From assembly GCA_013204595.1 (NCBI GenBank), contig JABMNK010000110.1:1-64000 (forward strand): a stretch of DNA of 64,000 bases, written 5' to 3'. The translations under genes were made by a program, and so were the position numbers. Shown here one piece after another: positions 1 through 9,154 of this stretch. The stretch comes from Flammeovirgaceae bacterium (lineage in GTDB: Bacteria > Bacteroidota > Bacteroidia > Cytophagales > Cyclobacteriaceae). Below the pieces are notes generated by a model, which was given only the letters and a program-made list of their open reading frames with translations, searched no databases and was not told the DNA's origin. Position 1 is the stretch's first letter, and every line of letters begins with the position of its first letter.

Positions 1-945
1 ACCCTCAACGATGTTGAGCTGCAAAAAAGCAATATCCTTTTGGCCGGCCCTACCGGCACAGGAAAAACTCTTTTGGCCCAAACGCTGGCGCGCATCCTCA
101 ATGTCCCCTTCACCATTGCTGATGCTACCACCCTAACCGAAGCGGGTTATGTTGGCGAAGATGTAGAGAATATTATTCTTAGTCTACTTCAGGTCGCCGA
201 TTACGATATCGACCGTGCCTCAAAAGGTATCATCTACATTGATGAGATTGACAAGATCTCCCGCAAAACTGATTCCCCTTCCATTACCCGAGATGTATCA
301 GGCGAAGGTGTACAGCAAGCCCTACTGAAATTACTAGAAGGAACCGCTGTCAATGTGCCTCCACAAGGCGGAAGAAAGCATCCTGATCAAAAAATGATCT
401 CTGTGAATACGGAAAATATTCTATTTATCTGTGGCGGCGCCTTTGACGGCATAGAGCGTCATATTGCCAATAGGATCAATACAAGACAAATCGGATTTGC
501 CAATAATGCCGAACAATCAAATATGATTGGTAAAGAAAATTTACTTCAATACATTACCGCACAAGACCTCAAGAGTTTTGGTTTAATACCTGAGTTAATT
601 GGAAGACTTCCTGTCCTTACCCACTTAGACCCACTTGATACTGACGCCTTAAAAAGAATTCTGACTGAACCAAAAAATGCGCTAATCAAGCAATTTGAAA
701 AGCTATTTGAAATGGAAAATGTCAAATTATCCGTCGATGATGGCGCTTTAGATTTCATTGTTAAAAAAGCATTAGAGTTGAAATTAGGCGCAAGGGGATT
801 AAGGGCTATCCTAGAGGTTATCATTACCGACGCTATGTTCGAAATACCCTCTGCAGAAAAAATATCTGAAATGCATCTTACTCAGGAGTACGCGCAAAAT
901 AAATTTAACAAATCTAAATACAATCCTAATCTAAAGGCTGCTTAA
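1..945 (+). CDS. clpX: ATP-dependent Clp protease ATP-binding subunit ClpX (5' end outside window)
   Basis: The last 314 residues of ClpX, the AAA+ unfoldase that feeds tagged proteins to the ClpP peptidase in the cytoplasm. The frame is open from base 1, so the N-terminal zinc-binding domain lies upstream of the window. Visible motifs, numbered from the first complete codon: Walker A GPTGTGKT (16-23), the GYVG pore-1 loop (49-52), Walker B IIYIDEID (77-84), the RKH loop around residue 125, and a GARGLR sensor-2 helix near the end. These features separate ClpX from HslU and ClpB. Its last 20 bases overlap the end of the convergent lpxB. Only truncation by the window edge is unusual. Confidence 0.97.
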   Translation, partial: TLNDVELQKSNILLAGPTGTGKTLLAQTLARILNVPFTIADATTLTEAGYVGEDVENIILSLLQVADYDIDRASKGIIYIDEIDKISRKTDSPSITRDVSGEGVQQALLKLLEGTAVNVPPQGGRKHPDQKMISVNTENILFICGGAFDGIERHIANRINTRQIGFANNAEQSNMIGKENLLQYITAQDLKSFGLIPELIGRLPVLTHLDPLDTDALKRILTEPKNALIKQFEKLFEMENVKLSVDDGALDFIVKKALELKLGARGLRAILEVIITDAMFEIPSAEKISEMHLTQEYAQNKFNKSKYNPNLKAA

Positions 946-2041
946 CAGACAATTCAAATACATTATTTGCCACCAACTCCGAAGTATTGGACGGGCCCAA
1001 CAACCCTCTTAACGCTTGGTACTCGTCTATTTGGGTATTTCGATAAGCCTGGTTCTCCAATAGTTTTTGCAGCTCCTGGGCGACATTTAACAAGGTGTAT
1101 TGACCTTGCAATAATTCCTTTACTACTTCTTTCTCCGCAATTAGATTAACCAAAGAGATGAATTTAACATTAACCACTCGTTTTGCTATTGCATAAGAAA
1201 TCGGATGGGTTTTATAGCAAACTAATTGAGGAACTCCCCATAGCGCTGTCTCTAAAGTAGCCGTTCCAGAGGTGACCACTGCAGCATCACATAGATTAAG
1301 TAATTCATAGGTCTTCCCAATGACCACCTTAACGTTTTTTAAATCACCTAATTCAGCGTACAGCTCAATGGACAAGTTATCAACTCCAGCAACCCAAATA
1401 AACACATCATCTCGCAGTCTGGACAACTTCGAAATCATTCCAACTGACGCCAATACTTCCTGTTTACGACTTCCTGGTAAAAAGGAAATATTCCATTGGT
1501 AATTTTGGTTTCGTATGAAAGAGGGGTCCAACTGATAGGAAGCAATGTGTTCTACAAGAGGATTACCTACATAAACTACATGATGGTTCATTGATTTGAA
1601 AAAAGGCACTTCAAAGGGGAAAATAACCATCAATAGATCTACGTATTTTCGTATTTTATGAATGCGATTCTTTTTCCAAGCCCACAGTTTTGGGGAAATA
1701 TAATAAGCTGTTTGATAACCTCTTGACTTGGCAAAAGCAGCCATCCTTAAATTGAATCCAGGGTAATCAATAAAAATCAATACATCAGGATCGAAAGCCA
1801 AAATATCACTCTTACATTGTTTGAGTCGCAGGCCAATCATCCTAATATTCATTAATACCTCAAAAAATCCCATAAAAGCACTTTCCTTGTAATGACTTAA
1901 TAGCTCAGCTCCTGCCAACTGCATTTCGTCACCTCCATAACAGGCAATTTGAGCCAATGGGTCTTTTAGTTTCAAAGACCGAATCAAATTACCCCCATAG
2001 AGGTCTCCTGATCTTTCTCCGGCAATTAAGAAATATTTCAT
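926..2041 (-). CDS. lpxB: Lipid-A-disaccharide synthase
   Basis: GT19-family enzyme that joins UDP-2,3-diacylglucosamine and lipid X to give the lipid A disaccharide 1-phosphate at the inner face of the cytoplasmic membrane. The 371 residues match the family length. Motifs seen: N-terminal [10 protein letters not shown] (8-17), VGNPL (158-162), PGSRKQE (189-195), and the C-terminal [12 protein letters not shown] nucleotide-sugar region. The start is an ATG directly before the typical MKYFLIAGE sequence. It is divergent from hldD, 83 bases away, and its end overlaps convergent clpX by 20 bases. Together with hldD it shows that this organism makes heptose-bearing LPS or a related glycolipid. 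Confidence 0.96.
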   Translation of the reverse strand: MKYFLIAGERSGDLYGGNLIRSLKLKDPLAQIACYGGDEMQLAGAELLSHYKESAFMGFFEVLMNIRMIGLRLKQCKSDILAFDPDVLIFIDYPGFNLRMAAFAKSRGYQTAYYISPKLWAWKKNRIHKIRKYVDLLMVIFPFEVPFFKSMNHHVVYVGNPLVEHIASYQLDPSFIRNQNYQWNISFLPGSRKQEVLASVGMISKLSRLRDDVFIWVAGVDNLSIELYAELGDLKNVKVVIGKTYELLNLCDAAVVTSGTATLETALWGVPQLVCYKTHPISYAIAKRVVNVKFISLVNLIAEKEVVKELLQGQYTLLNVAQELQKLLENQAYRNTQIDEYQALRGLLGPSNTSELVANNVFELSVKQPLD

Positions 2042-2097
2042 TTCATTAAAACGCTAGTGTTTTAATGCAATCTAGACCATGCTGGCGATATAATATA

Positions 2098-2105
2098 TAA
2101 ATTTG
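2098..2105 (+). promoter_or_regulatory. Candidate Bacteroidota -7 element for hldD
   Basis: TAAATTTG fits the TAnnTTTG consensus used by the primary sigma factor of Bacteroidota. It ends 19 bases before the hldD ATG, in the 83-base lpxB/hldD divergent gap. No convincing TTG -33 element is at the right distance, so this is a half-site call. Confidence 0.35.
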
Positions 2106-2124
2106 CCTAAGAAACGGCTTAGAT

Positions 2125-3087
2125 ATGATCATTGTTACTGGAGCCGCTGGCTTTATCGCTAGCGCATTAATCTCAGAATTAAATAAACACAACTTTAATG
2201 ATATCATAGCAGTTGATCTATTTGATAATAAGCTTAAAAATAAAAATTTATCGAGCAAAAAAATCAATCAGCATATAAGTCGGAACAACCTAAATCAATG
2301 GATTAAGGAAAACCATATCGAAATTGAATTCGTATTCCATCTTGGTGCTCGGACCGATACCGCGGAATTTAACCGTCAACTTCTGTCCGAATTGAATACA
2401 GAATACTCGAAAATGATTTGGAAAAATTGTGTCGCATATCAAATTCCAATGATCTACGCGAGCAGTGCAGCAACTTATGGTCTAGGGGAATTCGGCTATG
2501 ACGACCAAACGGATCCTAATAAGTTAATCCCTTTAAATCCATATGGTGATTCGAAAAACGAATTTGATCGCTGGGCACTCAATCAAAAAGAGCAACCTTT
2601 TTTTTGGGCCGGTCTAAAATTCTTTAATGTGTATGGACCCAATGAATATCACAAAGATCGAATGGCCTCAGTAGTGTATCATGCCTTCAATCAGATTTCG
2701 AGAAATAATGAAATGAAATTATTCCGATCCCATCACATTGACTATAAAGATGGCGAACAAATGCGTGATTTTATCTATGTGAAAGATGTTGTACAAGTCA
2801 TGTATTGGTTTATGCACCACAGGAAAAACCCTGGAATTTATAACCTTGGCAGTGGTAATGCCCGTAGCTTTTTGGACTTAACTTCTGCCGTTTTTGACGC
2901 CATTAAGCAACCGATAAACCTATCATTTATAGATACTCCTGAAGATATAAGAGATAAATATCAATACTTCACAGAGGCCAAAATGACTAAACTACTTTCT
3001 ATTGGATATCCTTATACCTTTACCGCTTTGGAGGAAGGTATTGACGATTACATCAAAAATTACTTGATCAATTCCCGTTATTACTAA
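2125..3087 (+). CDS. hldD: ADP-L-glycero-D-manno-heptose 6-epimerase
   Basis: Extended short-chain dehydrogenase/epimerase that converts ADP-D-glycero- to ADP-L-glycero-D-manno-heptose, the donor for LPS inner-core heptose. The 320 residues are close to the roughly 310 of E. coli HldD. The N-terminal dinucleotide fold is TGAAGFIAS (5-13), with the acidic residue D31 after strand 2. The catalytic motif is Y140-GDS-K144, with serines at 113-114. FHLGARTDT (71-79) matches HldD rather than GalE or RmlB. It stands alone on the plus strand. Its TAA stop shares the bases CTAA with the TAG stop of the convergent sulfotransferase gene. Confidence 0.92.
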   Translation: MIIVTGAAGFIASALISELNKHNFNDIIAVDLFDNKLKNKNLSSKKINQHISRNNLNQWIKENHIEIEFVFHLGARTDTAEFNRQLLSELNTEYSKMIWKNCVAYQIPMIYASSAATYGLGEFGYDDQTDPNKLIPLNPYGDSKNEFDRWALNQKEQPFFWAGLKFFNVYGPNEYHKDRMASVVYHAFNQISRNNEMKLFRSHHIDYKDGEQMRDFIYVKDVVQVMYWFMHHRKNPGIYNLGSGNARSFLDLTSAVFDAIKQPINLSFIDTPEDIRDKYQYFTEAKMTKLLSIGYPYTFTALEEGIDDYIKNYLINSRYY

Positions 3088-4085
3088 ATTCGGTAATCTC
3101 TGCTCAAAATCAACTTTAGTAAATTGGCTTGACCTTGACGTTTAGATTGTTCTATCACTGAGGAATTTCGTATAGTTTCCTCCATTTTTTGATTATTTAT
3201 TTGGTCAAACGCTAGAATATCATCCTCCGTCCAAGTGACTTGTTCAATAGCAGTATGTACCTTATAACCCAAATTGTTCAGACTGTCTGCTGCAATTCCT
3301 TCAAATATCTGTATTTCTTGAGCAGTGAGCAATTGAAGGTATTTTTGGGTATTATTAGCAATGATAGGCTTCGCAACATTGGCCCACATTTTACCTGATT
3401 GAGAAGTCTCTACTGACTCTTGAGAAGTGAAATAATCCAACATATTTTGATCAAAGTCCACTCCCAATTTTTCGCAAATAGCTGTTAATGTATATTTTGG
3501 CTCACTCGTGAGCGCTTCATAGCTCACAGAAATAAAACGAGTTGCTTCCAATGTTTTCAAAAATAAATAAACCTTCATTTGCTCTTGGTGCCATTTTTGT
3601 GCAATGTGATAAACATGCTTCGGACCTACATAGGCCTTTTGAAAAGAAGTAGCCACATCCCTACCATCTCGATACAGATAAATATAAAAAGGTTTAATTC
3701 TTTGCTCTAAAAATGTCGTGTAATCAATATTAAAAGTGCTTTTGCAACACCAGATACTAGCCTGATCAGCCTCACGTTTTAGTTGATACAAATGCACAAA
3801 TATTTCCAGAAGTGACGAAGTAGCTGCTACTATTTCGTCTCGATCAAAAATAACATTGGTCCACTTTACGGGATTACATTCAACCCAATTACATACATCA
3901 TCCACCAATTGGTACCTATTTCTTCTTAACGAAAGGTCACCATAACGAGGTAAAATAGGCATAAATGTTTGCAAGATATGAGGTGGGTGCGGCGCTGAAA
4001 TTTCCTCGTGCTGGTTGAGCATCAATCGGAGTAAATTAGAACCTGATCGCTGAGTACCAATAAATTGTATTACTTCCTGTTTCAT
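3084..4085 (-). CDS. PAPS-dependent sulfotransferase family protein
   Basis: A 333-residue cytosolic protein of the PAPS sulfotransferase fold. The 5'-phosphosulfate loop is GTQRSGSN (10-17). The 3'-phosphate site is YRDGRDVATS (138-147), with R139 and S147 placed as in Sulfotransfer_1/3 families. There is no signal peptide or membrane segment. The acceptor cannot be read from sequence; related bacterial enzymes sulfate lipids, glycans or small metabolites. It is the last gene of a three-gene run, one base after the CHR transporter gene, which itself overlaps an ASST-like gene. This grouping suggests a joint role in sulfate transfer, which is inference. The family call is firm and the substrate is unknown. 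Confidence 0.88.
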   Translation of the reverse strand: MKQEVIQFIGTQRSGSNLLRLMLNQHEEISAPHPPHILQTFMPILPRYGDLSLRRNRYQLVDDVCNWVECNPVKWTNVIFDRDEIVAATSSLLEIFVHLYQLKREADQASIWCCKSTFNIDYTTFLEQRIKPFYIYLYRDGRDVATSFQKAYVGPKHVYHIAQKWHQEQMKVYLFLKTLEATRFISVSYEALTSEPKYTLTAICEKLGVDFDQNMLDYFTSQESVETSQSGKMWANVAKPIIANNTQKYLQLLTAQEIQIFEGIAADSLNNLGYKVHTAIEQVTWTEDDILAFDQINNQKMEETIRNSSVIEQSKRQGQANLLKLILSRDYRI

Positions 4086-4086
4086 A

Positions 4087-5244
4087 TTAAAGGAAAAAAA
4101 GACTTATCAAACCACTTATCAACATCAACCATAAAAAGTTAATTTTAACATATTCAATTAACACAAACGATAGAATAGTCAATACCACCGTCTGATCATT
4201 AAAACCAACAGGCTTAAGTATGATTAATGCTGAGAAGACAATAAAAGACACTATTACAGGTCTGATACCCATCAGTACGGCATTTACCCAAATATTGTCT
4301 GGCAATTTTTTAAATCCATGTGCTGCCAACAACATCAGTAAGGACGCCGGCAAAAATATACCAATTGTTGCAATAAGTGCCCCCCATAACCCCGCTACTT
4401 TAAATCCAATATAAGTAGCTGATACCAAAATAGGTCCTGGCGTGAGTTGCCCAAACGCAATCGCCTGATTAAATTCATTGGAACTGATCCAATTAAGATC
4501 CATCACCACCAAATCGTGTAACGCTTTAATCATGACATACCCACCACCAAAAAGTGTGAGACTCACCTTAGAAAATTCACCCAATAAATTTTGTAAGGGT
4601 TGAGATACAATCATGAAAAGACCCACTACCATCACCAAAGACAAAGAAAGTCCCAAAAGCAAGTGCTTGGTAGTATCATTTTTATTTGAATCTACTATCT
4701 TGATAAGCTTCTTTTCACCCAAAAGGAATCCCAACATACCTCCCATTAAGATGCCTACCATTAAACTCAAAGAAGTAAAAGTCAGACATAATAACGTCAT
4801 AATGGTCAATGCTATCTGCCAAGAATTCGTTACATGCTTTCTAAACATGGTAAAGGCCACAGATAGAATAATGGCAGCAACTACGGGCATTAAAAAATTT
4901 AAAACAATATAGAACTTAGATAAATCCGAAATAGCACCGACAAAAAATGCCGTTAATACCATCAAAGTACAGGCTGGAAGCAATATGCAAACCAACGAAA
5001 CAACCGCTCCTATCCAACCTCGTAACGAATAGCCGATGTAGGTTACTATATTCACGGCAAGCGGCCCAGGCAGTACTGAAGCAATCATGATGCCGTCATA
5101 AATAACTTGTGCGTCAAGAATTTTTTTTCTCTCCACAAATTCTTTTTGTATCATGGCTACCAACACCGTATACCCTCCAAATCCGGTGACTCCCAAAATA
5201 AAAAAGGATTTTGCCAGGTACCAAATAGAAATCTCCTTGTTCAA
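4087..5244 (-). CDS. CHR-superfamily (chromate/sulfate-type) anion transporter
   Basis: A 385-residue, very hydrophobic protein with two homologous CHR halves, roughly 1-185 and 195-385, as in full-length ChrA. The first half has FGGY (22-25) and LPGP (58-61). The second half has FGGGYVM (near 233) and TPGP (near 270). Members are named for chromate efflux, but chromate is a sulfate analogue and most homologues have no proven substrate. The start codon is TTG, overlapping the TGA stop of the upstream ASST-like gene in the tetranucleotide TTGA. The end is one base from the sulfotransferase start. This context fits movement of sulfate or another oxyanion better than chromate defence, which is inference. 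Confidence 0.85.
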   Translation of the reverse strand: MNKEISIWYLAKSFFILGVTGFGGYTVLVAMIQKEFVERKKILDAQVIYDGIMIASVLPGPLAVNIVTYIGYSLRGWIGAVVSLVCILLPACTLMVLTAFFVGAISDLSKFYIVLNFLMPVVAAIILSVAFTMFRKHVTNSWQIALTIMTLLCLTFTSLSLMVGILMGGMLGFLLGEKKLIKIVDSNKNDTTKHLLLGLSLSLVMVVGLFMIVSQPLQNLLGEFSKVSLTLFGGGYVMIKALHDLVVMDLNWISSNEFNQAIAFGQLTPGPILVSATYIGFKVAGLWGALIATIGIFLPASLLMLLAAHGFKKLPDNIWVNAVLMGIRPVIVSFIVFSALIILKPVGFNDQTVVLTILSFVLIEYVKINFLWLMLISGLISLFFL

Positions 5245-6317
5245 AATAAACGAGTTAAGGCAGTGGGCGCTATATAGTAAGCCCTATATAATTCCTGATC
5301 CGTCTTTGCCATCCATAACACCTCACCACGGCTATCTGTAATCAATATCGTATTGTTCATGGTGCAATTAAACAAAAATCGATCATCCTCAAATTGATAA
5401 ACACTACTCATCTTCCAGCTAAACAAAGAATCAGGTAACTGAATAATTAACTTATTTTCCAAAATCCCCTCAGACTCGCGAAATGAAATGGCTCTTGACG
5501 ATTTTCGTTTTCTAAAATGCCCATTGTCAAAAAACAGAATATCACCCCCTTCTGTCACGCTAATAGCGTGCTGTCCATAAAACCGATCACCTTCCCTATT
5601 GACTGTATTTGACCCGAATTTCCAAATAACCTGTCCTGTATTACTATCGATCTTCCAGATTTGATCAAAATCACGAAAGGAAATCAAATAATTACCCTGC
5701 AAATCTATTTCCAAGGAATTGGCATGACCCCAATCAAGCTTGTGTTTGTACACATCTTGAACATCAAAAAGATCCACATGATCACTGAGTTTCCAGCTAA
5801 ATAATTTCCTTCCGTCCCTTGAAAGTTTAATAATACCATCAAACATCATCGTATCTTGCTTATGCCCTCCAATACTAGTTAAATCTCCAATTAAATGTTC
5901 ATGGGTAATGGCCACAAAATTATTGTCTTTGTCCTTTATCAATTCATGGTGCATTTTACGGTCAAATTCGTTTTCCCCATACCTAAGATGTCCCAAGGTG
6001 TCTCCAGAATAGGAAATCTCCACCAGCTCTTCTTTTGAAACTAATGCCACGTAACTATCCTTATATGGCTTAAACACCCTCAATAACTCCGTATCAGCTG
6101 TTTGTAGCCAAACAACCTCACCAATATCATTTACCATGAGCATAGCTCCTGGTTTTTCTGTTTTCCGAAAAAGAATATAACCGGCAAATGGGTAATCATT
6201 AACCAAAATATTAATTTCTGGTAAATCAGCAGGTAGTTCCTTCAAGGCATGTAGCCTTACTTCACCACAACTCCATAAAATAAAACTAATCACAAAATAA
6301 TTCAACACTCTAGGCAT
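5241..6317 (-). CDS. ASST-like (arylsulfotransferase-family) beta-propeller lipoprotein
   Basis: A 358-residue probable lipoprotein: hydrophobic N-terminus with LWSC, giving candidate lipidated C17. The body has propeller-like repeats such as GEVVWLQTAD and GQVIWKFGSN. Residues in the order expected for an arylsulfate sulfotransferase active site are H123/H124 (MHHEL), H198 in DWGHANS, R215 in SFRDFD and H250 in GQHAIS. In E. coli ASST, three histidines and one arginine in the same order carry catalysis, the last histidine being sulfurylated. Such enzymes move sulfate from a phenolic sulfate ester to another phenol outside the cytoplasm, without PAPS. It is the first gene of the cassette with the CHR transporter and PAPS sulfotransferase. 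Family assignment is from motif order only. Confidence 0.72.
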   Translation of the reverse strand: MPRVLNYFVISFILWSCGEVRLHALKELPADLPEINILVNDYPFAGYILFRKTEKPGAMLMVNDIGEVVWLQTADTELLRVFKPYKDSYVALVSKEELVEISYSGDTLGHLRYGENEFDRKMHHELIKDKDNNFVAITHEHLIGDLTSIGGHKQDTMMFDGIIKLSRDGRKLFSWKLSDHVDLFDVQDVYKHKLDWGHANSLEIDLQGNYLISFRDFDQIWKIDSNTGQVIWKFGSNTVNREGDRFYGQHAISVTEGGDILFFDNGHFRKRKSSRAISFRESEGILENKLIIQLPDSLFSWKMSSVYQFEDDRFLFNCTMNNTILITDSRGEVLWMAKTDQELYRAYYIAPTALTRLF

Positions 6318-6383
6318 AACACTTTCTGCTCAATTTAGCTCAACAAGATATCTATTAATTTCACGAACGTCAAACCGTCCCAT

Positions 6384-6413
6384 AAAAAAAGCCGACCCCA
6401 GAAGGGTCGGCTT
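6384..6413 (-). terminator. Rho-independent terminator of the SusC/SusD operon
   Basis: A perfect 10-bp stem (6389-6398 with 6404-6413, GC-rich core GCCGACCC) with a 5-nt loop, followed on the minus strand by seven T. It sits 23 bases after the stop of the lipoprotein gene and separates the uptake operon from the ASST/CHR/sulfotransferase cassette, which should therefore have its own promoter. Confidence 0.9.
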
Positions 6414-6436
6414 AATATGATCAATTAAACTAAAAT

Positions 6437-7402
6437 TTAATTAGGAAAATCAGCAAGATCTTCGCAATTGGCACAATTCCATGTTTGAGCAGTTGGAAAA
6501 GTAACTACCGCCCAAGCCGACTCTTGTCCGTTGGCATAAGTATAGTTACTACCCCATACATTAAGCACCGTTTTAGAGGCATCTAAGTTGTAATGAAACT
6601 CCCATTGATCACCATATGAATCTACAGCTTCCGTAACGAAAGTCACTTCACCACATACATCAGTAAATCCAAAAGTACCCGATGGTGTACAACAGCCATA
6701 AAACGCGTCATACCCACCAAAAGACCAATCAGCGAAATCAAAGCTCCCACCACTGTTGTCTACAATAGACGTAGTGCCAGAAACACCCTTAGTAGCTCCA
6801 TCCCATCCAATAGAATAGTCAGCAACATAATTCACTTCACCAACATACATATCTGAAGGACAACTAACAGGCATGTTAAAAGTGAAATGAGCCCTAAAAG
6901 CAGCTCCTTGCACAGTAGACGAAGAATTAGCAGAAGTGTATGAATTACCACCTTTGTTAACTGCTCCTGAGAACGCAAGCACATCACCTACATTGGCAAC
7001 AGTAAGCGAACCAGTAATAGCCTCAATCTCTGCCAGAGTAATACTCTCAACGGTCGCTTGTCTAAATCCATCAGCATTTGTCGTAAACTCTGACTGTGAA
7101 TAAGACCTAACTACGGTAGTTGTTCCCTTGTAAGTAGCACTTAACTCATAGCTTTCAACATCAACACCCTTCGTCTCATCGACAAATTCTACCGCATATC
7201 CATATCCTGTTGACGAAAGAGCATTTGGATTAATAAGGGTCGACCCACTCTCAGAATCCGACACAAGTCTGGGATAACTCCCCTTTGTAGCCGTTTCGAA
7301 AACGATAACCGGTGCCTTATCTGGATCTTCACATGAGAAAAAACCCATCACCAACGTCATTATTATCAACGCTTTTGAAATATTATTTAAAATTATTTTC
7401 AT
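6437..7402 (-). CDS. Lipoprotein of unknown function, third gene of SusC/SusD operon
   Basis: A 321-residue protein with a lipoprotein signal peptide: hydrophobic stretch 9-22 then FFSC, giving lipidated C24. The acidic EDPDKAP after the cysteine resembles an export tag for surface lipoproteins of Bacteroidota. The mature part is rich in Gly, Ser, Thr and aromatic residues and looks all-beta. Near the C-terminus are paired cysteines (YGCC, then DVCGE, then WNCANCED), which could bind metal or form disulfides. I do not recognise a named family. Its place, 24 bases after susD and before a terminator, suggests a SusE/F-like accessory substrate-binding role on the cell surface. Confidence 0.8.
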   Translation of the reverse strand: MKIILNNISKALIIMTLVMGFFSCEDPDKAPVIVFETATKGSYPRLVSDSESGSTLINPNALSSTGYGYAVEFVDETKGVDVESYELSATYKGTTTVVRSYSQSEFTTNADGFRQATVESITLAEIEAITGSLTVANVGDVLAFSGAVNKGGNSYTSANSSSTVQGAAFRAHFTFNMPVSCPSDMYVGEVNYVADYSIGWDGATKGVSGTTSIVDNSGGSFDFADWSFGGYDAFYGCCTPSGTFGFTDVCGEVTFVTEAVDSYGDQWEFHYNLDASKTVLNVWGSNYTYANGQESAWAVVTFPTAQTWNCANCEDLADFPN

Positions 7403-7426
7403 ATTCTTAATATCTATAGTTAAACA

Positions 7427-9127
7427 TTAATAAAGTGCAGGACCACTGGTGTTCCAGAACACACGATCTGTAAGCGTTTGCTGCGTAACGTTTCCGTTTC
7501 GACTAATATGATCCAAAGGATACAAAAATATCGTCGGGAAAGAACCTGCAGCATCAAGCGCTGGACCAATATCAGAAGGGGCTCCCGTCCTACGGTACAT
7601 ATTGTATGCTTCTAAACCATTTCCATAAGCTGCAATCAAAAACTCCTTGGCCACAACATCTTTCTTTCCAGAGGCACTAGCTGCATCATAAATAGCACCA
7701 ACCTTAGCAATATAGTCCGCTTGATCCGCGGAATTCATGGCATAAAATGCGCTAACCTTTACAACATCACCATTTTTTAGTGTCAATGTCTTTGACATGG
7801 TACTTCCAACAAGCGATTCAAAGCTTTTCACCTTAGTCAAAGAAAGTTGGATTCCTTCTAAAAGAAGTGCTTTGGCATCGCCAGCAGCTCCCATAGACAA
7901 CACTGCTTCTGCCTGCATCAGCTTCACAAATGAGCTCAACAAATACGGTTGAATACCGGCACCTAGTCCGCCAGTAGTACCAGCCTTTCTTGTATCAGTA
8001 AACCCGTCATAATCAAAATCTCCTCCCCCGGGATATAATCCCCATGAGGTCTTGATAGGTCCGTCTGGAGGGGTACCCTCACCATTCATATGATCACGTC
8101 CGATATAACCATCTTCTGCTGCATAACAATAAGGGACTCTGGTATTATAGGCATCCCAAAACGTTGGCCTCTTAGATTGATCGGGTTCTTGCGACCAGTG
8201 ACAGCCATAAGTAGTTGCATCCTGACTCGTACTATTATTTTTCTGACGATAGAAATAATAACGCAATCTTGGATCTCTAAACTCATCCCCAGCTACATCT
8301 ACCTTCTCTCCGGCGAGCAACCACATATAATAGTTGTTCTGATAACTAGCATCACCTGTCTCATAAGCGTTATTATACATCCAATGACGTGAGTTAGGAT
8401 TTACGCGATTGGTTCCATATTGAAATTGGAAATCCTCTCCAGCCTCATCGATGATATCTCCAGCCGAAACTATCGCATCAAATGCTGCCTTATCTCCCTT
8501 GTTTAACGCAGCTCTTAACTTCAACGTTTTAGCAAGAGTGGCCCACTTGGTTTTACTTCCACCATAATAAAGATCCAGATTTGGCGAACCCGCCGTCGTT
8601 GTATCCAACATATTGATGGCTTCATCTAACATCACTTCGGCAGCAGCATAAACATCTGCACCCGCATCAGAAGCAGGGCTAATGACGACAGTACCTTGTC
8701 CTGCTTCTGTATAAGGAACGTCACCCATTAAATCAACCAAGTGCATTAAGCTATAAGCTTTCATGATCTTAGCAGTGGCGATATGAACATAAAAATTGTT
8801 CTTTTCAGCCAGGGTAATTAACGCATCTATATCAGGATATAACTCCGAATAAGCATTATTCCAAATACCATTCATTGTAGTGGCTGTAGAAGCATTTTGA
8901 TAGGTATAAGCTACTACCATATACATTCTCGCAAGTGCTCCAGGCAGGTAGTCATCCGACAGCTGGTAATTAAATCCCAACTGAACGCTATTATACAAAT
9001 CTGCCAAACTTGCCCCGTCTGCATTTATTGCATTCGGGTTATCCTGTAAATCCATGTCCCACATATCACAAGCTGATATGCTTCCAAGAAAAAACAATAC
9101 AATTATTACTTTATTTACGAATTTCAT
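7427..9127 (-). CDS. SusD/RagB-type nutrient-binding outer membrane lipoprotein
   Basis: A 566-residue surface lipoprotein that acts as the lid and substrate-binding partner of a SusC-type transporter. The signal peptide ends in ISAC with lipidated C20. After it come the DLQDNPNA motif and TPR-like helices typical of the SusD-like_2 subgroup, and a C-terminal region (LYPLDHISRNGN) before an aromatic end. The length is in the family range. It lies 27 bases after the susC gene stop, so the two are co-expressed. Neither glycan-degrading enzymes nor peptidases adjoin the pair, so the substrate cannot be inferred. Confidence 0.93.
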   Translation of the reverse strand: MKFVNKVIIVLFFLGSISACDMWDMDLQDNPNAINADGASLADLYNSVQLGFNYQLSDDYLPGALARMYMVVAYTYQNASTATTMNGIWNNAYSELYPDIDALITLAEKNNFYVHIATAKIMKAYSLMHLVDLMGDVPYTEAGQGTVVISPASDAGADVYAAAEVMLDEAINMLDTTTAGSPNLDLYYGGSKTKWATLAKTLKLRAALNKGDKAAFDAIVSAGDIIDEAGEDFQFQYGTNRVNPNSRHWMYNNAYETGDASYQNNYYMWLLAGEKVDVAGDEFRDPRLRYYFYRQKNNSTSQDATTYGCHWSQEPDQSKRPTFWDAYNTRVPYCYAAEDGYIGRDHMNGEGTPPDGPIKTSWGLYPGGGDFDYDGFTDTRKAGTTGGLGAGIQPYLLSSFVKLMQAEAVLSMGAAGDAKALLLEGIQLSLTKVKSFESLVGSTMSKTLTLKNGDVVKVSAFYAMNSADQADYIAKVGAIYDAASASGKKDVVAKEFLIAAYGNGLEAYNMYRRTGAPSDIGPALDAAGSFPTIFLYPLDHISRNGNVTQQTLTDRVFWNTSGPALY

Positions 9128-9154
9128 AAATTATATATTTTATACGTTAAAAAC

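Noticed and set aside
546-824. Antisense reading frame of 92 codons inside clpX, and similar antisense frames inside lpxB, lptD, eno and others
   Set aside because: They mirror strongly conserved genes on the other strand, have no family-like sequence and no promoter or gene-gap placement.
2046-2267. 73-codon minus-strand frame between lpxB and hldD
   Set aside because: Most of it lies antisense to the first codons of hldD, including its nucleotide-binding motif.
4087-5244. Chromate resistance gene call (chrA)
   Set aside because: CHR family is clear, but no chrB or other resistance gene is near and the neighbours are sulfotransferases, so the resistance role was not assigned.
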